Assembly (NCBI GenBank): GCA_016292745.1
Contig: JAEDFO010000023.1
Location: forward strand, 1-32,126
Source of the DNA: Muribaculaceae bacterium
GTDB lineage: Bacteria > Bacteroidota > Bacteroidia > Bacteroidales > Muribaculaceae
Direction of reading: 5' to 3'
DNA: 32,126 nt
Shown here: one piece after another, positions 1 through 8,778 of the stretch
Layout of the letters: every line of letters begins with the position of its first letter
Numbering within the stretch: the first letter of the stretch is position 1
Notes under the pieces: generated by a model
What the model saw: the letters and a program-made list of their open reading frames with translations, nothing else
What the model was told of the DNA's origin: nothing
Databases searched by the model: none
Translations under genes and position numbers: made by a program

Positions 1-550
1 TTTCGGGGTTGAAGTTAGTGGCGAAAGCCTTGTGGTGGTTACCGGCGTTGCAGTCGACAATGTCGAGGTAGTGCATCTCCTTGAAGTGGTGCTTGGCGGC
101 ATAAGCGGTGTAGATGCTTGTCACACCGGGGTCGAACCCACAACCGAGGATAGCAGTCAGGCCGGCTTTCTCAAAACGTTCGCGGTAGGCCCATTGCCAG
201 CTGTATTCAAAGTGAGCCTCGTCGCGTGGCTCGTAGTTAGCGGTATCGAGGTAGTTTACTCCACATTCGAGGCAAGCATCCATAATGGTGAGGTCCTGAT
301 AGGGAAGAGCCACGTTGATGACAATGTCGGGACGATGACGCTTGAAAAGTTCAACGAGCTGAGGCACACTGTCGGCATCAACCTGGTCGGTTGTGATGTT
401 AGGCTTGCCAATAGCTTTAGCCACTGCATCGCATTTGCTTTTGGTGCGCGAGGCGATAACAATCTGCTCGAACACGTCGGGGTTCTGAGCACACTTGTGA
501 GCAACGACAGTTCCGACACCGCCTGCTCCGATAATCAATACTTTACCCAT
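1..550 (-). CDS. Saccharopine dehydrogenase family protein (carboxynorspermidine synthase-like), 3' end outside window
   Basis: The minus-strand translation starts at 550 with MGKVLIIGAGGVG and continues 183 codons to the window edge without a stop. Residues 8-13 (GAGGVG) are the Rossmann dinucleotide-binding loop. The later stretches NVALPYQDL, LDTANYEPRDEAHF and LGCGFDPGVTS fit the saccharopine dehydrogenase / carboxynorspermidine synthase family, about 400 residues long, which acts in polyamine or lysine-type reductive condensations with NAD(P)H. Family members in Bacteroidales are usually annotated as carboxynorspermidine synthase, so a cytoplasmic role in norspermidine or spermidine synthesis is the likeliest reading, but the C-terminal half is missing here. 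The start has no Shine-Dalgarno sequence, as is normal for this phylum. It lies 69 nt downstream of mgtE on the same strand and seems to have its own promoter. Confidence 0.85.
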   Translation of the reverse strand, partial: MGKVLIIGAGGVGTVVAHKCAQNPDVFEQIVIASRTKSKCDAVAKAIGKPNITTDQVDADSVPQLVELFKRHRPDIVINVALPYQDLTIMDACLECGVNYLDTANYEPRDEAHFEYSWQWAYRERFEKAGLTAILGCGFDPGVTSIYTAYAAKHHFKEMHYLDIVDCNAGNHHKAFATNFNPE

Positions 551-577
551 TTTGTTATGTCAGTTTTTATTAATATT

Positions 578-585
578 CAAATATA
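578..585 (-). promoter_or_regulatory. Putative -7 element of the saccharopine dehydrogenase-family gene
   Basis: On the minus strand this is TATATTTG, matching the Bacteroidota -7 consensus TAnnTTTG, 27 nt before the ATG at 550. I see no convincing TTTG -33 box at the expected distance, so this is a weak call. Confidence 0.35.
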
Positions 586-619
586 TAATTAAAGAGATAA
601 TCCGTAGTTATAAAATCAG

Positions 620-1981
620 TTAAAGCAACGTTAATAACTGCCAACTGATGAGAGTGTAGATTAGCATACCGATAATGTCGTTGGTGATGGTGATGAACGG
701 GCCGGTAGCAAGCGCGGGGTCGATGTTGAATCGCTCGAGCATAAGAGGCACGAGGGTGCCGAATACCGAAGCGAAAATCACCACAGCAAACAGCGAGGCC
801 GAAACGGCAATTGTGGTAGGGTTGAGAGGGTCGAGCCTGAAACAGTTGTATACAAACACCAGGAGCGAAATCACCAATGCGTTGATTAGCGATACGCCCA
901 TTTCCTTCCAAATCTGTTTCATGGAGTTCTTCAGGTCGAGCGAGCCGTTGGCAAGACCTTGTACCACAATGGCCGAAGACTGAATTCCCACGTTACCGCC
1001 GGTTCCACCGATTAACGGGATGAACAGTGCCATTGCCGGGTTAGTGGCAAATCCAGCCTCGAAATTGCCCAGAATGACAGAGTTGGCCAGCCCACCCACC
1101 ATTCCGATGAGGAGCCATGGAAGGCGTGCCTTGGTTTGGGCAAACATGCTGTCGTCGGTTTCGATGTCGGTGGCGATACCCGAAGCTAACTGGTAGTCGC
1201 GTTCGTTTTGCTCGCGGACGCTGTCCATAACGTCGTCGACGGTGATGCGCCCCACAAGACGCCCGATAGAGTCGACCACCGGCATTGCAACAAGGTCGTA
1301 TTTCTCGAAGTCAAGGGCAACGTCCTCAATGGGGGTGTCGGTTTTCACCGAAATGGGGTCTTCCTGCATCACATGCTTGATTTTCGACACCGAGGGGTGG
1401 GTAATCATTTTCTTGAGGGGGAATACACCACGCAGGCGGTTGTCGTTGTCGACCACATATACGTTGTATATTTCGTCCATATCTTCGGCTTGGAGTCTCA
1501 TTTGCTTGACGCACTCCGGCATACTCCAGTTTTCGTTCACCACAATCATTTCAGTACCCATCAAACCGCCGGCGGTATCGTCGTCGTACTTGAGGAGGTC
1601 GATGATGTCGCCAGCCTGCTCCACGTCGTCGATGTGCGAGATAACCTCGTCGCGATCCTTTTCGTCGAGTTCCTGGATAAGGTCGACGGCATCGTCGGTG
1701 TCGAGGTGCTCGAGGAACTGCTTGGCGATGGTTTCGTTCGACATGTTTGCGAGGATTTCCTTTCGGTCGTCCTCGTCCATTTCCATAAGCACATCGGCAG
1801 CGGTGTCGTCGTCGAGGAGGTCGACGAAGAACTGGAATTCGTCGTGGTCGAGTTCCTGGAAGAGCTCGGCGATGTCGGCTGGATGGAGGTCGTCCATCAA
1901 CTCCTTGGCGGCGGCTTCGTCACGCATTTCGGCCAGCCGCTTCAATTCATCAATATATTCAGGAGTAAATTCTTTCATCAC
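620..1981 (-). CDS. mgtE: Magnesium transporter MgtE
   Basis: The 453-residue product has the complete MgtE plan: an acidic N-terminal superhelical domain (about 1-135), a CBS domain pair (about 140-265) and a C-terminal membrane domain with about five helices (about 287-453). The pore-region motif PLIGGTGGN is at 322-330, and an Asn-Asp pair at 434-435 in the last helices matches the conserved pore aspartate position. MgtE is a homodimeric inner-membrane Mg2+ channel whose cytoplasmic N and CBS domains close the pore when Mg2+ is high. The length matches the family norm. The start could be the first or second of two adjacent ATG codons (1981 or 1978). It begins 5 nt after the stop of rsmA, so the two are very probably cotranscribed. 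Confidence 0.95.
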   Translation of the reverse strand: MMKEFTPEYIDELKRLAEMRDEAAAKELMDDLHPADIAELFQELDHDEFQFFVDLLDDDTAADVLMEMDEDDRKEILANMSNETIAKQFLEHLDTDDAVDLIQELDEKDRDEVISHIDDVEQAGDIIDLLKYDDDTAGGLMGTEMIVVNENWSMPECVKQMRLQAEDMDEIYNVYVVDNDNRLRGVFPLKKMITHPSVSKIKHVMQEDPISVKTDTPIEDVALDFEKYDLVAMPVVDSIGRLVGRITVDDVMDSVREQNERDYQLASGIATDIETDDSMFAQTKARLPWLLIGMVGGLANSVILGNFEAGFATNPAMALFIPLIGGTGGNVGIQSSAIVVQGLANGSLDLKNSMKQIWKEMGVSLINALVISLLVFVYNCFRLDPLNPTTIAVSASLFAVVIFASVFGTLVPLMLERFNIDPALATGPFITITNDIIGMLIYTLISWQLLTLL

Positions 1982-1986
1982 ACAAG

Positions 1987-2775
1987 TTATTGTTTATTGC
2001 ACGAGGCAATCATATTGGTAAGTTCCACGAACTGCTCCACGCTGAGTTGTTCGGGACGTTTATTGAAGATTGGGTTCTCGAGGATGTCGGGTGTGCCGTT
2101 GATGAGGCCGCGCACCGAGTTACGCAAGGTTTTTCGGCGCATGCCGAACGAAGTCTTCACCACGGTCTTGAACAGGCGTTCGTCGCAACCGAGCGAAGTG
2201 GCAGAGTTGCGCACCAGCCTTATAACACCCGATTTTACCTTTGGAGGAGGGTTGAACACATGCTCGTGGACAGTGAACAGGTATTCAATGTCGTACCAGG
2301 CTTGCAGGAGCACCGATAGGATGCCGTAGGTCTTTGAGCCCGGCTTTGCGGCAATGCGCTCGGCCACCTCTTTCTGTAACATTCCGCTGCAGCACACCAC
2401 CTTGTCCTTGAAGTCGAGGATGTGGAAGAAAATCTGCGAGGAAATGTTGTAGGGGTAGTTCCCGATAATGCACATAGGCCCGTCGGCAATGTCGTCGAGG
2501 TTCAGGCGTAGGAAATCGTCGGCAATAATCTTTCCCTGAAGCTGAGGAAAGTATCGGTTAAGGTATTCGATGCTTTCGTTGTCGATTTCCACAACTTTCA
2601 GGTTGTGGCCGGCTTCGATAAGGAATTGGGTGAGCACACCCATTCCGGGCCCCACCTCGAGCACCGCCGTACCGCGGTATGCCGAGATGGTGTCGGCAAT
2701 GTCGTGGGCTATGTTGAGGTCGGTCAGAAAATGCTGTCCCAACGCTTTTTTCGGTCGTACTTGCTGCATAGGCAT
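1987..2775 (-). CDS. rsmA: 16S rRNA dimethyladenosine transferase RsmA (KsgA)
   Basis: This 262-residue protein dimethylates two adjacent adenines in the 3'-terminal hairpin of 16S rRNA (A1518 and A1519 in E. coli numbering) using SAM, late in small-subunit assembly. Diagnostic features are the N-terminal KKALGQHFL block (residues 9-17), SAM-binding motif I EVGPGMG (40-46), the acidic VVEID after it (61-65), and the catalytic NYPYN motif (106-110, NLPY-type with Tyr for Leu). The C-terminal part with PPPKVKSGVIRL is also typical. The start at 2775 gives MPMQQVRPKK; a second ATG two codons later is possible. It is the first gene of a probable rsmA-mgtE operon and is divergent from the flippase-like gene at 2950. 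Confidence 0.95.
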   Translation of the reverse strand: MPMQQVRPKKALGQHFLTDLNIAHDIADTISAYRGTAVLEVGPGMGVLTQFLIEAGHNLKVVEIDNESIEYLNRYFPQLQGKIIADDFLRLNLDDIADGPMCIIGNYPYNISSQIFFHILDFKDKVVCCSGMLQKEVAERIAAKPGSKTYGILSVLLQAWYDIEYLFTVHEHVFNPPPKVKSGVIRLVRNSATSLGCDERLFKTVVKTSFGMRRKTLRNSVRGLINGTPDILENPIFNKRPEQLSVEQFVELTNMIASCNKQ

Positions 2776-2874
2776 CTACACAAATAACGGTTTATGTAAT
2801 GGGTCCGATTGCCGTTGATAACGGAAAACGGGCCAAAAGTTGCAATGCCCGGCGATAAAAACAAACCACTTTGT

Positions 2875-2905
2875 TTTGTTCTCAAGTTGCCTTGCACTAT
2901 CTTTG
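2875..2905 (+). promoter_or_regulatory. Bacteroidota-type promoter for the flippase-like gene
   Basis: TTTG at 2875-2878 and TATCTTTG at 2898-2905 are separated by 19 nt, matching the Bacteroidota -33/-7 consensus. It sits 45 nt before the ATG at 2950 in the rsmA divergent region. The 16-nt core at 2892-2907 (TTGCACTATCTTTGCA) recurs twice upstream of rfbC. Confidence 0.75.
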
Positions 2906-2949
2906 CAAAGTAAACATACGTTTAGCAAATTACAAAGGTAGAAAAAAAA

Positions 2950-4032
2950 TTGGAAAAGTTGACTTTAAAAAAAGTAATAGGATACCTTGCCAAATATGGA
3001 ATACCGTTGGCCATAGGTGTAGGGCTGATAATGCTGCTCTATAGCAGCTTCGATTTCGCACAGATGAAAGAGATAATGCGCAGCGGAGTAAACTACTGGT
3101 GGCTGATAGGCATGCTGGTGGTGAGCACTTTCAGCCATGTGTTCCGTGCTGCACGTTGGCGCCTGCAACTTAAGGCGCTTAACATATTGCCATCGTTCAG
3201 TGCACTTGTCAACTCGATATTTGGCACATATGCCGTTAATCTGGTGTTTCCTCGCTTGGGCGAGGTGTGGCGTTCGGGCTATATAGCCAGCCGCGAACGG
3301 GCATCGTTCACCACAGTTTTCGGCTCGATGGTTGGCGACCGCCTGTCGGACACTATCACAGTGTTGCTTCTCACCGTGTTCACGTTTCTGATAGCGCAGG
3401 ATGCTTTCAGCACCTTCCTCGACACCTATCCACAGATAAAGGATGGCTTGATGGGCACACTCACCTCGCCGGTGGTGTGGATAGCCGGCATAGCCGGTGT
3501 GGTGGCTCTGGTAGCACTGTTCCGCTCGAAGACCGAGAATGCCATAGTGGTGAAGGTAAAGACTATGGTCAAGAATCTGTGGGACGGATTTGCCGTTGTG
3601 GTAAAGATGGAATACAAGTGGCAGTTCCTTATGTATACAGTGTTGATATGGGGTTGCTATTTCACCCAGTTGTATCTTGCCACATTTGCATTTCCGTTTA
3701 CAGCCGACCTTGGTATGAAAGCCACCCTGGTGCTCTTCGTGCTCAGTAGCATAAGCATGGGCATACCCACCAATGGCGGCCTCGGAGCATGGCACATAGC
3801 CATTATATTCGGGTTATCGCTTTATGGAATCGGCACCGATTTCAGTCCGAAAGGCCCGTTCGATGCCCAAGCTTCAACATTTGCCATGATTGTGTGGGGT
3901 TTGCAGACTCTGTTGCTGATAGCGCTCGGAATATATGCCTTCATATATATGGAAATCGACAAACGCTTGATAAAGAGCGGGAAAACCACTATCAAGACCC
4001 CGATAACCTCGGGCGACGGTATACAACTTTAA
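2950..4032 (+). CDS. Flippase-like / lysylphosphatidylglycerol synthase transmembrane-domain family protein
   Basis: The 360-residue product is a polytopic inner-membrane protein with about eight hydrophobic helices spread from residue 15 to 340. It has the conserved features of the LPG_synthase_TM / UPF0104 family: SHVFRAARWR (about 61-70), the VFPRLGEVWRSGYIASRE stretch and a GLGAWH motif near 280. Family members resemble the flippase half of MprF and are widespread in Bacteroidota, but the substrate of the stand-alone form is not known. No catalytic synthase domain is attached, so phospholipid aminoacylation is not expected. The ATG at 2950 follows a good promoter with no Shine-Dalgarno. 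The next gene starts 16 nt downstream, so the two form an operon. Confidence 0.85.
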   Translation: MEKLTLKKVIGYLAKYGIPLAIGVGLIMLLYSSFDFAQMKEIMRSGVNYWWLIGMLVVSTFSHVFRAARWRLQLKALNILPSFSALVNSIFGTYAVNLVFPRLGEVWRSGYIASRERASFTTVFGSMVGDRLSDTITVLLLTVFTFLIAQDAFSTFLDTYPQIKDGLMGTLTSPVVWIAGIAGVVALVALFRSKTENAIVVKVKTMVKNLWDGFAVVVKMEYKWQFLMYTVLIWGCYFTQLYLATFAFPFTADLGMKATLVLFVLSSISMGIPTNGGLGAWHIAIIFGLSLYGIGTDFSPKGPFDAQASTFAMIVWGLQTLLLIALGIYAFIYMEIDKRLIKSGKTTIKTPITSGDGIQL

Positions 4033-4048
4033 AAGTACAGACAGCGCT

Positions 4049-4624
4049 ATGAAATTCGATGATTTCGACGATTATTTCGACGGGCCGGAAATAGAGGAGA
4101 AGAAAGAGCCCCTGACGCCTGAACAGATAGAGGACAAAATCGATGAGGAGAACACCATAACGCTTCACACTCACCGATGGCGCAACATAGCCATTGCCAT
4201 GATTGCGGTGGTGGTGCTTGGCGTTGCACTGGCATTGTTTTTCAGATACTTCTCGCCCTATGTGAGCGATGCACAGGAAACCGGCTATGTGATGAAGATA
4301 GAGAAGCGCGGACTTCTGTTCAAAACCTATGAAGGGGAAATGGTGAGCGAAACCACACTGTTGAACGACAGCAAGGTGTATCAGCGCGATTTTGTGTTCT
4401 CGTTCGACAACGATTCGCTGGCATTGCGTGCCATGGAACTTCAGGGAAAGGATGTGTGCGTGATTCTGAAATACAAATCGTACGACGGGGTGCTTCCGTG
4501 GCGTGGCGAATCGCGAAACATCATCACCGCCGTGATACCAACCGATGCACAGGCTGCCATGGCAGTGGCTGCCGACCCATCGCTCATTGAACCCGAGCCG
4601 GTCGATGCCGAGCCGATGGACTGA
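4049..4624 (+). CDS. Conserved hypothetical single-pass membrane protein
   Basis: I do not recognise a function. The 191-residue protein starts with an acidic cytoplasmic segment (about 1-45, many Asp and Glu, starting MKFDDFDDYFDG). One transmembrane helix follows (about 47-67, IAIAMIAVVVLGVALALFF), then a C-terminal domain of about 120 residues presumably outside the membrane. The C-terminus is Pro/Glu-rich (EPEPVDAEPMD). The soluble part contains an MKIEKRGLLFKTYEGEM segment that looks like a compact beta fold. It lies 16 nt after the flippase-like gene, so shared transcription and a related envelope role are likely, but that is inference from position only. Confidence 0.75.
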   Translation: MKFDDFDDYFDGPEIEEKKEPLTPEQIEDKIDEENTITLHTHRWRNIAIAMIAVVVLGVALALFFRYFSPYVSDAQETGYVMKIEKRGLLFKTYEGEMVSETTLLNDSKVYQRDFVFSFDNDSLALRAMELQGKDVCVILKYKSYDGVLPWRGESRNIITAVIPTDAQAAMAVAADPSLIEPEPVDAEPMD

Positions 4625-4668
4625 CGTTAAATTGTATTTAGGAGCACTGAACTATCCGCAATAATTAT

Positions 4669-4676
4669 TATATTTG
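4669..4676 (+). promoter_or_regulatory. Putative -7 element of the AraC-family gene
   Basis: TATATTTG at 4669-4676 matches TAnnTTTG and lies 25 nt before the ATG at 4702. The sequence at the -33 distance (ACTG ending at 4649) is a poor match, so this is a moderate call. Confidence 0.4.
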
Positions 4677-4701
4677 TGGGAATCGATATATCCTATAAGC
4701 G

Positions 4702-5619
4702 ATGAAACGAAGTCCGAAAGGCGAATTCCAGGAATTGAATTATCTTCCCTTAGCCGGCAAAGACAATTTCGACGGTGAAATATTTATATTCTCCGATATC
4801 AGGGACATTGCATTGCCCAACGAGCCACTGAAACTCGATTTGCCGATATTCGCGCTGTGTGTAAATGGTAGTGCCCATATCCGCATCAACCTGAAAGAGT
4901 ATGATGTGAAGCCTAATATGCTGCTTACGATACTACCCGACCATATCTTGCAAGGCTATGAGATTTCCGATGATTTCGAGGGGCTGTTTCTGGGCGTGAC
5001 GCTGAAATATACCAAGGAACTGTCGGTTGACCTCCACACTCTGTTGCCTTTCGTGCTCGATTTCAAGCAGACTCCGTTACTCACACTCACCGATGCCGAA
5101 GTTGACATGATTAAGAAGATACACAGGCTGGTGTGGGAGAAAATCAAGGATGTGGAGGATAAATACTACGATAAACGCATCATCAACAACCTGCTGCAGG
5201 CGCTGCTGTTCGAGGTGCTCAACATCTACCAGAAACAGAACCGTTATGTGCCGATTCAGCGTTCGCGCAACGAAACCATACTTCACGACTTTATCCACCT
5301 TGTAGAGCACGATTTCAAGGTAAACCGTTCGGTGGCTTATTATGCCGAACGGCTGTGCATCTCGGCCAAATATCTGTCGGCAGTGATAAAGCAGATAAGT
5401 GGTCGCACTGCCAGTGAGTGGATAGAAAATTATGTGATACTTGCAGCCAAGGTGATGCTGGAGTCGTCATCGTTGAGCATCAAGGAGATAAGCGGAGAAC
5501 TTAATTTTGCCAATCAGTCGTTCTTCGGCAAATTCTTCAAGCAGCACACTGGAATGTCGCCCAATGCTTACCGCATGCTGAACATTAAGGAGTCATCAGC
5601 ATCCAAGGCGTCGGAATGA
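4702..5619 (+). CDS. AraC-family transcriptional regulator
   Basis: The 305-residue protein has an N-terminal cupin-like sensor region (about 30-170) and a C-terminal AraC/XylS DNA-binding domain with two helix-turn-helix motifs (about 210-295). The second carries the family signature around LNFANQSFFGKFFKQHTG followed by SPNAYR. Such proteins bind promoter DNA through the C-terminal domain and respond to a small ligand or signal through the N-terminal half. Nothing here identifies the ligand. The gene is followed by a hairpin and then by the convergent SIMPL gene, so it is either monocistronic or the last gene of the flippase operon; the 77-nt gap and a possible promoter favour the former. 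No regulated target is evident nearby. Confidence 0.9.
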   Translation: MKRSPKGEFQELNYLPLAGKDNFDGEIFIFSDIRDIALPNEPLKLDLPIFALCVNGSAHIRINLKEYDVKPNMLLTILPDHILQGYEISDDFEGLFLGVTLKYTKELSVDLHTLLPFVLDFKQTPLLTLTDAEVDMIKKIHRLVWEKIKDVEDKYYDKRIINNLLQALLFEVLNIYQKQNRYVPIQRSRNETILHDFIHLVEHDFKVNRSVAYYAERLCISAKYLSAVIKQISGRTASEWIENYVILAAKVMLESSSLSIKEISGELNFANQSFFGKFFKQHTGMSPNAYRMLNIKESSASKASE

Positions 5620-5660
5620 TGGCTAATAAACGGAATATTCAAATTTTTCATGAGAAATAA

Positions 5661-5701
5661 ACAGCCCGGCTGTGGCATATCATATGCTTGAGCCGGGTTG
5701 T
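5661..5701. terminator. Bidirectional hairpin terminator between araC-type and SIMPL genes
   Basis: An 11-bp stem (5661-5671 with 5691-5701, one G-U pair) has the core CCCGGCT/AGCCGGG, and the loop contains a smaller palindrome (GCATAT-C-ATATGC). It sits between two convergent genes. AT-rich sequence follows on both sides but there is no long T tract. Confidence 0.65.
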
Positions 5702-5747
5702 ATAATATTTCGGGGCAAATGATGCCCTCGTGTCAAGTGTGCGTAAA

Positions 5748-6455
5748 TCAGTTGCAGAGTTCGTAGGTGATAGAGGTGACGACACGGATTTTCTTGATGT
5801 AAGGAGTGTTGCTGTCGCGGTTCTCGATAGAGAATTGACCTTGGTTAGCGCTGCGGATTTTGCCTAGACGGCTGTCGGAGTCGTTGGCAAACTGTTCGGC
5901 AGCGGCACGTGCATTTTTGGTGGCCTCTTCTATCATTTTAGGCTTGAGTTCGTTAAACGAGGTGTATTCGTACACCACCGGGTTTTCGTAGCCGCCATCC
6001 ACGATGGCTACGCCGTCCTTGAGCAGTTCGCCCTGCTTGGCGATGAGCGAGCGCACTTTGTCCACTTGATTTGATGCTATGGTGATAACTCCGGTTATGT
6101 TGTAGCGATAAGGATGGTTGTCGGCGCCGTATCGTTCGGCACTCATGTCGATAACCACCGGGGCGTTAACAGATATTTCCTTGTCGCTTAGACCGTTGCT
6201 GCGCAGATATTTCAGGATAGCATTGGTGGTGTTGTTGATGCTTACGTAGAGCTGAGGCAGGTCGTTGCCTACACTCTTGAACACGATAGGCCATGTGACC
6301 TTGTTGGCGGGTACTTCCACTTCGGAAAGCCCTTTCACATTTACAACGCGGTCCTTGTCGGCGAATTTCTCAATGCCTGATTTAAGGCAGAATCCGAGAA
6401 CTATAATTGCCACTGCAATAATCACAGATTCCACGAGTTTGCTGTTGTTGTTCAT
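5748..6455 (-). CDS. SIMPL domain-containing protein (DUF541)
   Basis: The 235-residue product has an N-terminal hydrophobic segment (about 9-24, VESVIIAVAIIVLGFCL) that acts as a signal anchor. A DUF541/SIMPL domain follows (about 40-230), recognisable from KGLSEVEVPANKVTW near its start and the YxxxxLKPKMIEEATKNARAAAEQFA helix. SIMPL-domain proteins are periplasmic or outer-membrane associated, and some form oligomeric rings; their biochemical role is poorly defined, with links to oxidative stress. It lies 57 nt downstream of the DUF3843-like gene on the same strand, so it could belong to the ABC importer transcript, but the larger gap makes this uncertain. Confidence 0.85.
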   Translation of the reverse strand: MNNNSKLVESVIIAVAIIVLGFCLKSGIEKFADKDRVVNVKGLSEVEVPANKVTWPIVFKSVGNDLPQLYVSINNTTNAILKYLRSNGLSDKEISVNAPVVIDMSAERYGADNHPYRYNITGVITIASNQVDKVRSLIAKQGELLKDGVAIVDGGYENPVVYEYTSFNELKPKMIEEATKNARAAAEQFANDSDSRLGKIRSANQGQFSIENRDSNTPYIKKIRVVTSITYELCN

Positions 6456-6512
6456 AATCTTAAATGAGTTTAATTAGCGTATATAATAATGACGTATAAA
6501 TGGACGGAAAGT

Positions 6513-7754
6513 TTATTGGGCGCGGTAGAAATTCTGCTGATATAGCCGAGCCAGAAAGTCCCAGTTGTCGATGAGCAAATGTCCGGATTCGTCCCATATG
6601 AAGCGTGCGTCGGGAAGCAGGCCGTTGGAGAATGCGAATTTCAGCAGGTCGATTGGGCAACGGCCGTGGACGGTGACGAGTTCGTGTGCCGAGTGTGCAG
6701 CCTCGGCGCTGTCGTAGCACTGATTGTCGGGGTGTTTGATGTATTGCGCCGTTTCTGGGGCAATGAGCAATCCACGTTCCGGAGTGGCATATAGGGTGAA
6801 ATTGTGCATTTCGGCGAGATTAGGGAAGAATCCGGAGTCGGTGCCGTCGGGCTTCCATCCCATGTGGTCGATAAGAAATTTGTTAAGGCCGGCGTAATCG
6901 GCGATGAACCGTATGGGCTTTCCATCGTTGGCCTTCATCATCTGTTTGTAGAATTTGTGTGGTTCGGCAGTCTTAGCTTCTGGACGAGGCTTCGGCTGAG
7001 CGGGTAGTTTGTTGTCGATGATAGCGCTGAGCCATTCGCGAACATATAGTGCGAGCGGTCCGGTGGGGTTTTCGCTCATAGTGTTGTGGTTGAGTTCGAG
7101 CAGCAGCGGTCTTGCCGTATCGGGGTCGGGGTTCTTTGCTACAATTTTCTGTCCTTCGAGCAGTGTAGAGCGCATGGTAGGGGCGGCAGCGTGGCGCATG
7201 AAGTAGCTGTTCCAGAACAGCCAGTAGGAAAAATCGTAGACTTGTCGAATCTGCTCTTGGTCGTAGATGTCGATATCGGCCATCATGTTGTAATCGGCAG
7301 CCACAGGGGCAAAGTCGTAATAATTGTCGAGGAATCGGTGCATGGTGGCAGCTGCGTCGGCAATAGCCGGGTGGAACGGCGACACTGTACCGTTGTCGAG
7401 GAGTGAACATTCCACCACATACCAGGTGATGAACTGTACATCGACCATATTGAGCTCGCTCTCTACATAGTCGTCGCCGAGAGTGAAGAACGGCAGCAAT
7501 CGGCCGTAAAGATGTTTGTGGATGGTGCAGAACGAGCGCCATATGCCGGCATCTGCCACTATATCTTGAAAGTATCCGGTGACAGCCAGCACTACATCCT
7601 TTACAATGGGTTCGCCGAATAGCCGGAGCAATTCGGAATTGTCGAGTGCGCTGGCCATCTCGTTGGCCATTCCGAAGTAGAACTTGTCGGCTTCGGATTC
7701 GTCGGGATATCCCGGCTGCATCATCATATAGTCGCGTTTGTCGATTTTCATCAT
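6513..7754 (-). CDS. DUF3843-like conserved hypothetical protein, fourth gene of the ABC importer operon
   Basis: The 413-residue protein starting at the ATG at 7754 (MMKIDKRDYMMMQPG) resembles, from memory, the Bacteroidales family listed as DUF3843; I cannot run a search. It has no signal peptide or clear membrane helix. It is rich in aromatic residues and looks mostly helical, with two halves joined by a Pro/Lys-rich linker at about 255-275 (PAQPKPRPEAKTAEPHK). An in-frame TTG at 7760 is less likely as the start because ATG follows at once; a further ATG at 7751 is also possible. The gene begins 2 nt after the stop of the ATPase gene, so it is very probably cotranslated with the importer. 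I cannot assign a function. Confidence 0.75.
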   Translation of the reverse strand: MMKIDKRDYMMMQPGYPDESEADKFYFGMANEMASALDNSELLRLFGEPIVKDVVLAVTGYFQDIVADAGIWRSFCTIHKHLYGRLLPFFTLGDDYVESELNMVDVQFITWYVVECSLLDNGTVSPFHPAIADAAATMHRFLDNYYDFAPVAADYNMMADIDIYDQEQIRQVYDFSYWLFWNSYFMRHAAAPTMRSTLLEGQKIVAKNPDPDTARPLLLELNHNTMSENPTGPLALYVREWLSAIIDNKLPAQPKPRPEAKTAEPHKFYKQMMKANDGKPIRFIADYAGLNKFLIDHMGWKPDGTDSGFFPNLAEMHNFTLYATPERGLLIAPETAQYIKHPDNQCYDSAEAAHSAHELVTVHGRCPIDLLKFAFSNGLLPDARFIWDESGHLLIDNWDFLARLYQQNFYRAQ

Positions 7755-7756
7755 TG

Positions 7757-8776
7757 TCAATTATTAGTTATATTGTTGATTGTGGCTATAAGTTGAGCCA
7801 CCGACGGGCAATGTGCTACAGTGTTGCCGTCTGCTGTGAGAATTATGTCGATGGGGCTTGTGCCTCTCACTGAAACGACAAAATCCGTGCCACAAGCATC
7901 GTCAGCCTCCACTCTGATGTCATTTCGGCGCAAAGCATTGGCAATGATGTGGCGCATGTCGTTGGGAGCGTCGATTCGGGCCGAGTGCGACAACCGGCAG
8001 TTCATCACGAAATTGCAGGTAGAGGGGTCGAAATCTATGTTGTTGCCAATGAAAAGGCGGCTCATTGCCCCTTGCAACACCATATCGTCGGTGGGGCCGC
8101 AACAAATGGAGTGAGAACCATCGATGGCGATGAGCCTGTCGGCAAAAGTCAGCACCTGGGCAATGTCGTGCGATGATAGCAGAATGGCCTTCCCGGTCCT
8201 GTGGGCCAGTTCGTGGAGCAATTGCATGGCTGAGATTTTGCTGGCTATATCGAGGAAAGCAGTGGGTTCGTCGAGGAAAATAATCGGGGTGTCTTGTGCC
8301 AGTGCCTTTGCAATCATAGCCTTTTGGCGTTCACCGTCGGAGAGTTCAGCCATGAAACGGTTTGCCTTGTCGGTAATGCCCACACTGAGCATGGCCGTGT
8401 CGACGGCTTTGGAGTCGGATTTTGTGAGGCGTCCGAACCATCCGGTGTGTGGATGCCGGCCCAGTGCAACCAACTCGCGCACGGTGAGGCCGCCGGCTTG
8501 TGTGCTGTCGGTATTGACAATGGCCAGCATCCGCGACAACCGTTTCCGTGAAAGGCTGAACACGTCGGAGCCATCAATGGTTACCGAGCCCGCAAGCGGC
8601 CGTTGCGAAGCAGCGAGAGTTCGAAGCAGAGTGGATTTGCCTGTTCCGTTGGCGCCGATAAGGCATACCAGCTCGCCCTGATAAAGGGCGATATTGATAT
8701 TGTTGGCCACTTCAACTGCCGATGAGCCGTTGCGGTAGCCGATATTCAGATTGTGGGTTTCGAGAATGGGCTTCAT
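7757..8776 (-). CDS. ABC transporter ATP-binding protein, iron/cobalamin uptake type, with C-terminal extension
   Basis: The 339-residue protein is the cytoplasmic ATPase of a type II importer. It has Walker A GANGTGKST (41-49), the signature LSDGE (145-149), Walker B IIFLDE (165-170) and the switch histidine in SSHD (201-204). Order, spacing and neighbours place it with FecE/BtuD-type ATPases for siderophore, haem or B12 uptake. These usually have about 250-260 residues. This one carries about 80 additional C-terminal residues (about 258-339) containing DMRHIIANALRRNDIRVEADD, which do not look like ABC sequence and may form a small regulatory alpha/beta domain. It starts 2 nt after the permease gene stop. 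The substrate cannot be read from sequence. Confidence 0.92.
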   Translation of the reverse strand: MKPILETHNLNIGYRNGSSAVEVANNINIALYQGELVCLIGANGTGKSTLLRTLAASQRPLAGSVTIDGSDVFSLSRKRLSRMLAIVNTDSTQAGGLTVRELVALGRHPHTGWFGRLTKSDSKAVDTAMLSVGITDKANRFMAELSDGERQKAMIAKALAQDTPIIFLDEPTAFLDIASKISAMQLLHELAHRTGKAILLSSHDIAQVLTFADRLIAIDGSHSICCGPTDDMVLQGAMSRLFIGNNIDFDPSTCNFVMNCRLSHSARIDAPNDMRHIIANALRRNDIRVEADDACGTDFVVSVRGTSPIDIILTADGNTVAHCPSVAQLIATINNITNN

Positions 8777-8778
8777 CG

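Noticed and set aside
125..145. GGTCGAACC-like string resembling a tRNA T-loop
   Set aside because: It lies inside the saccharopine dehydrogenase-family coding sequence, and no acceptor stem or anticodon arm can be formed around it.
32..592. 186-codon plus-strand reading frame
   Set aside because: It is antisense to the saccharopine dehydrogenase-family gene, whose minus-strand product has clear family motifs.
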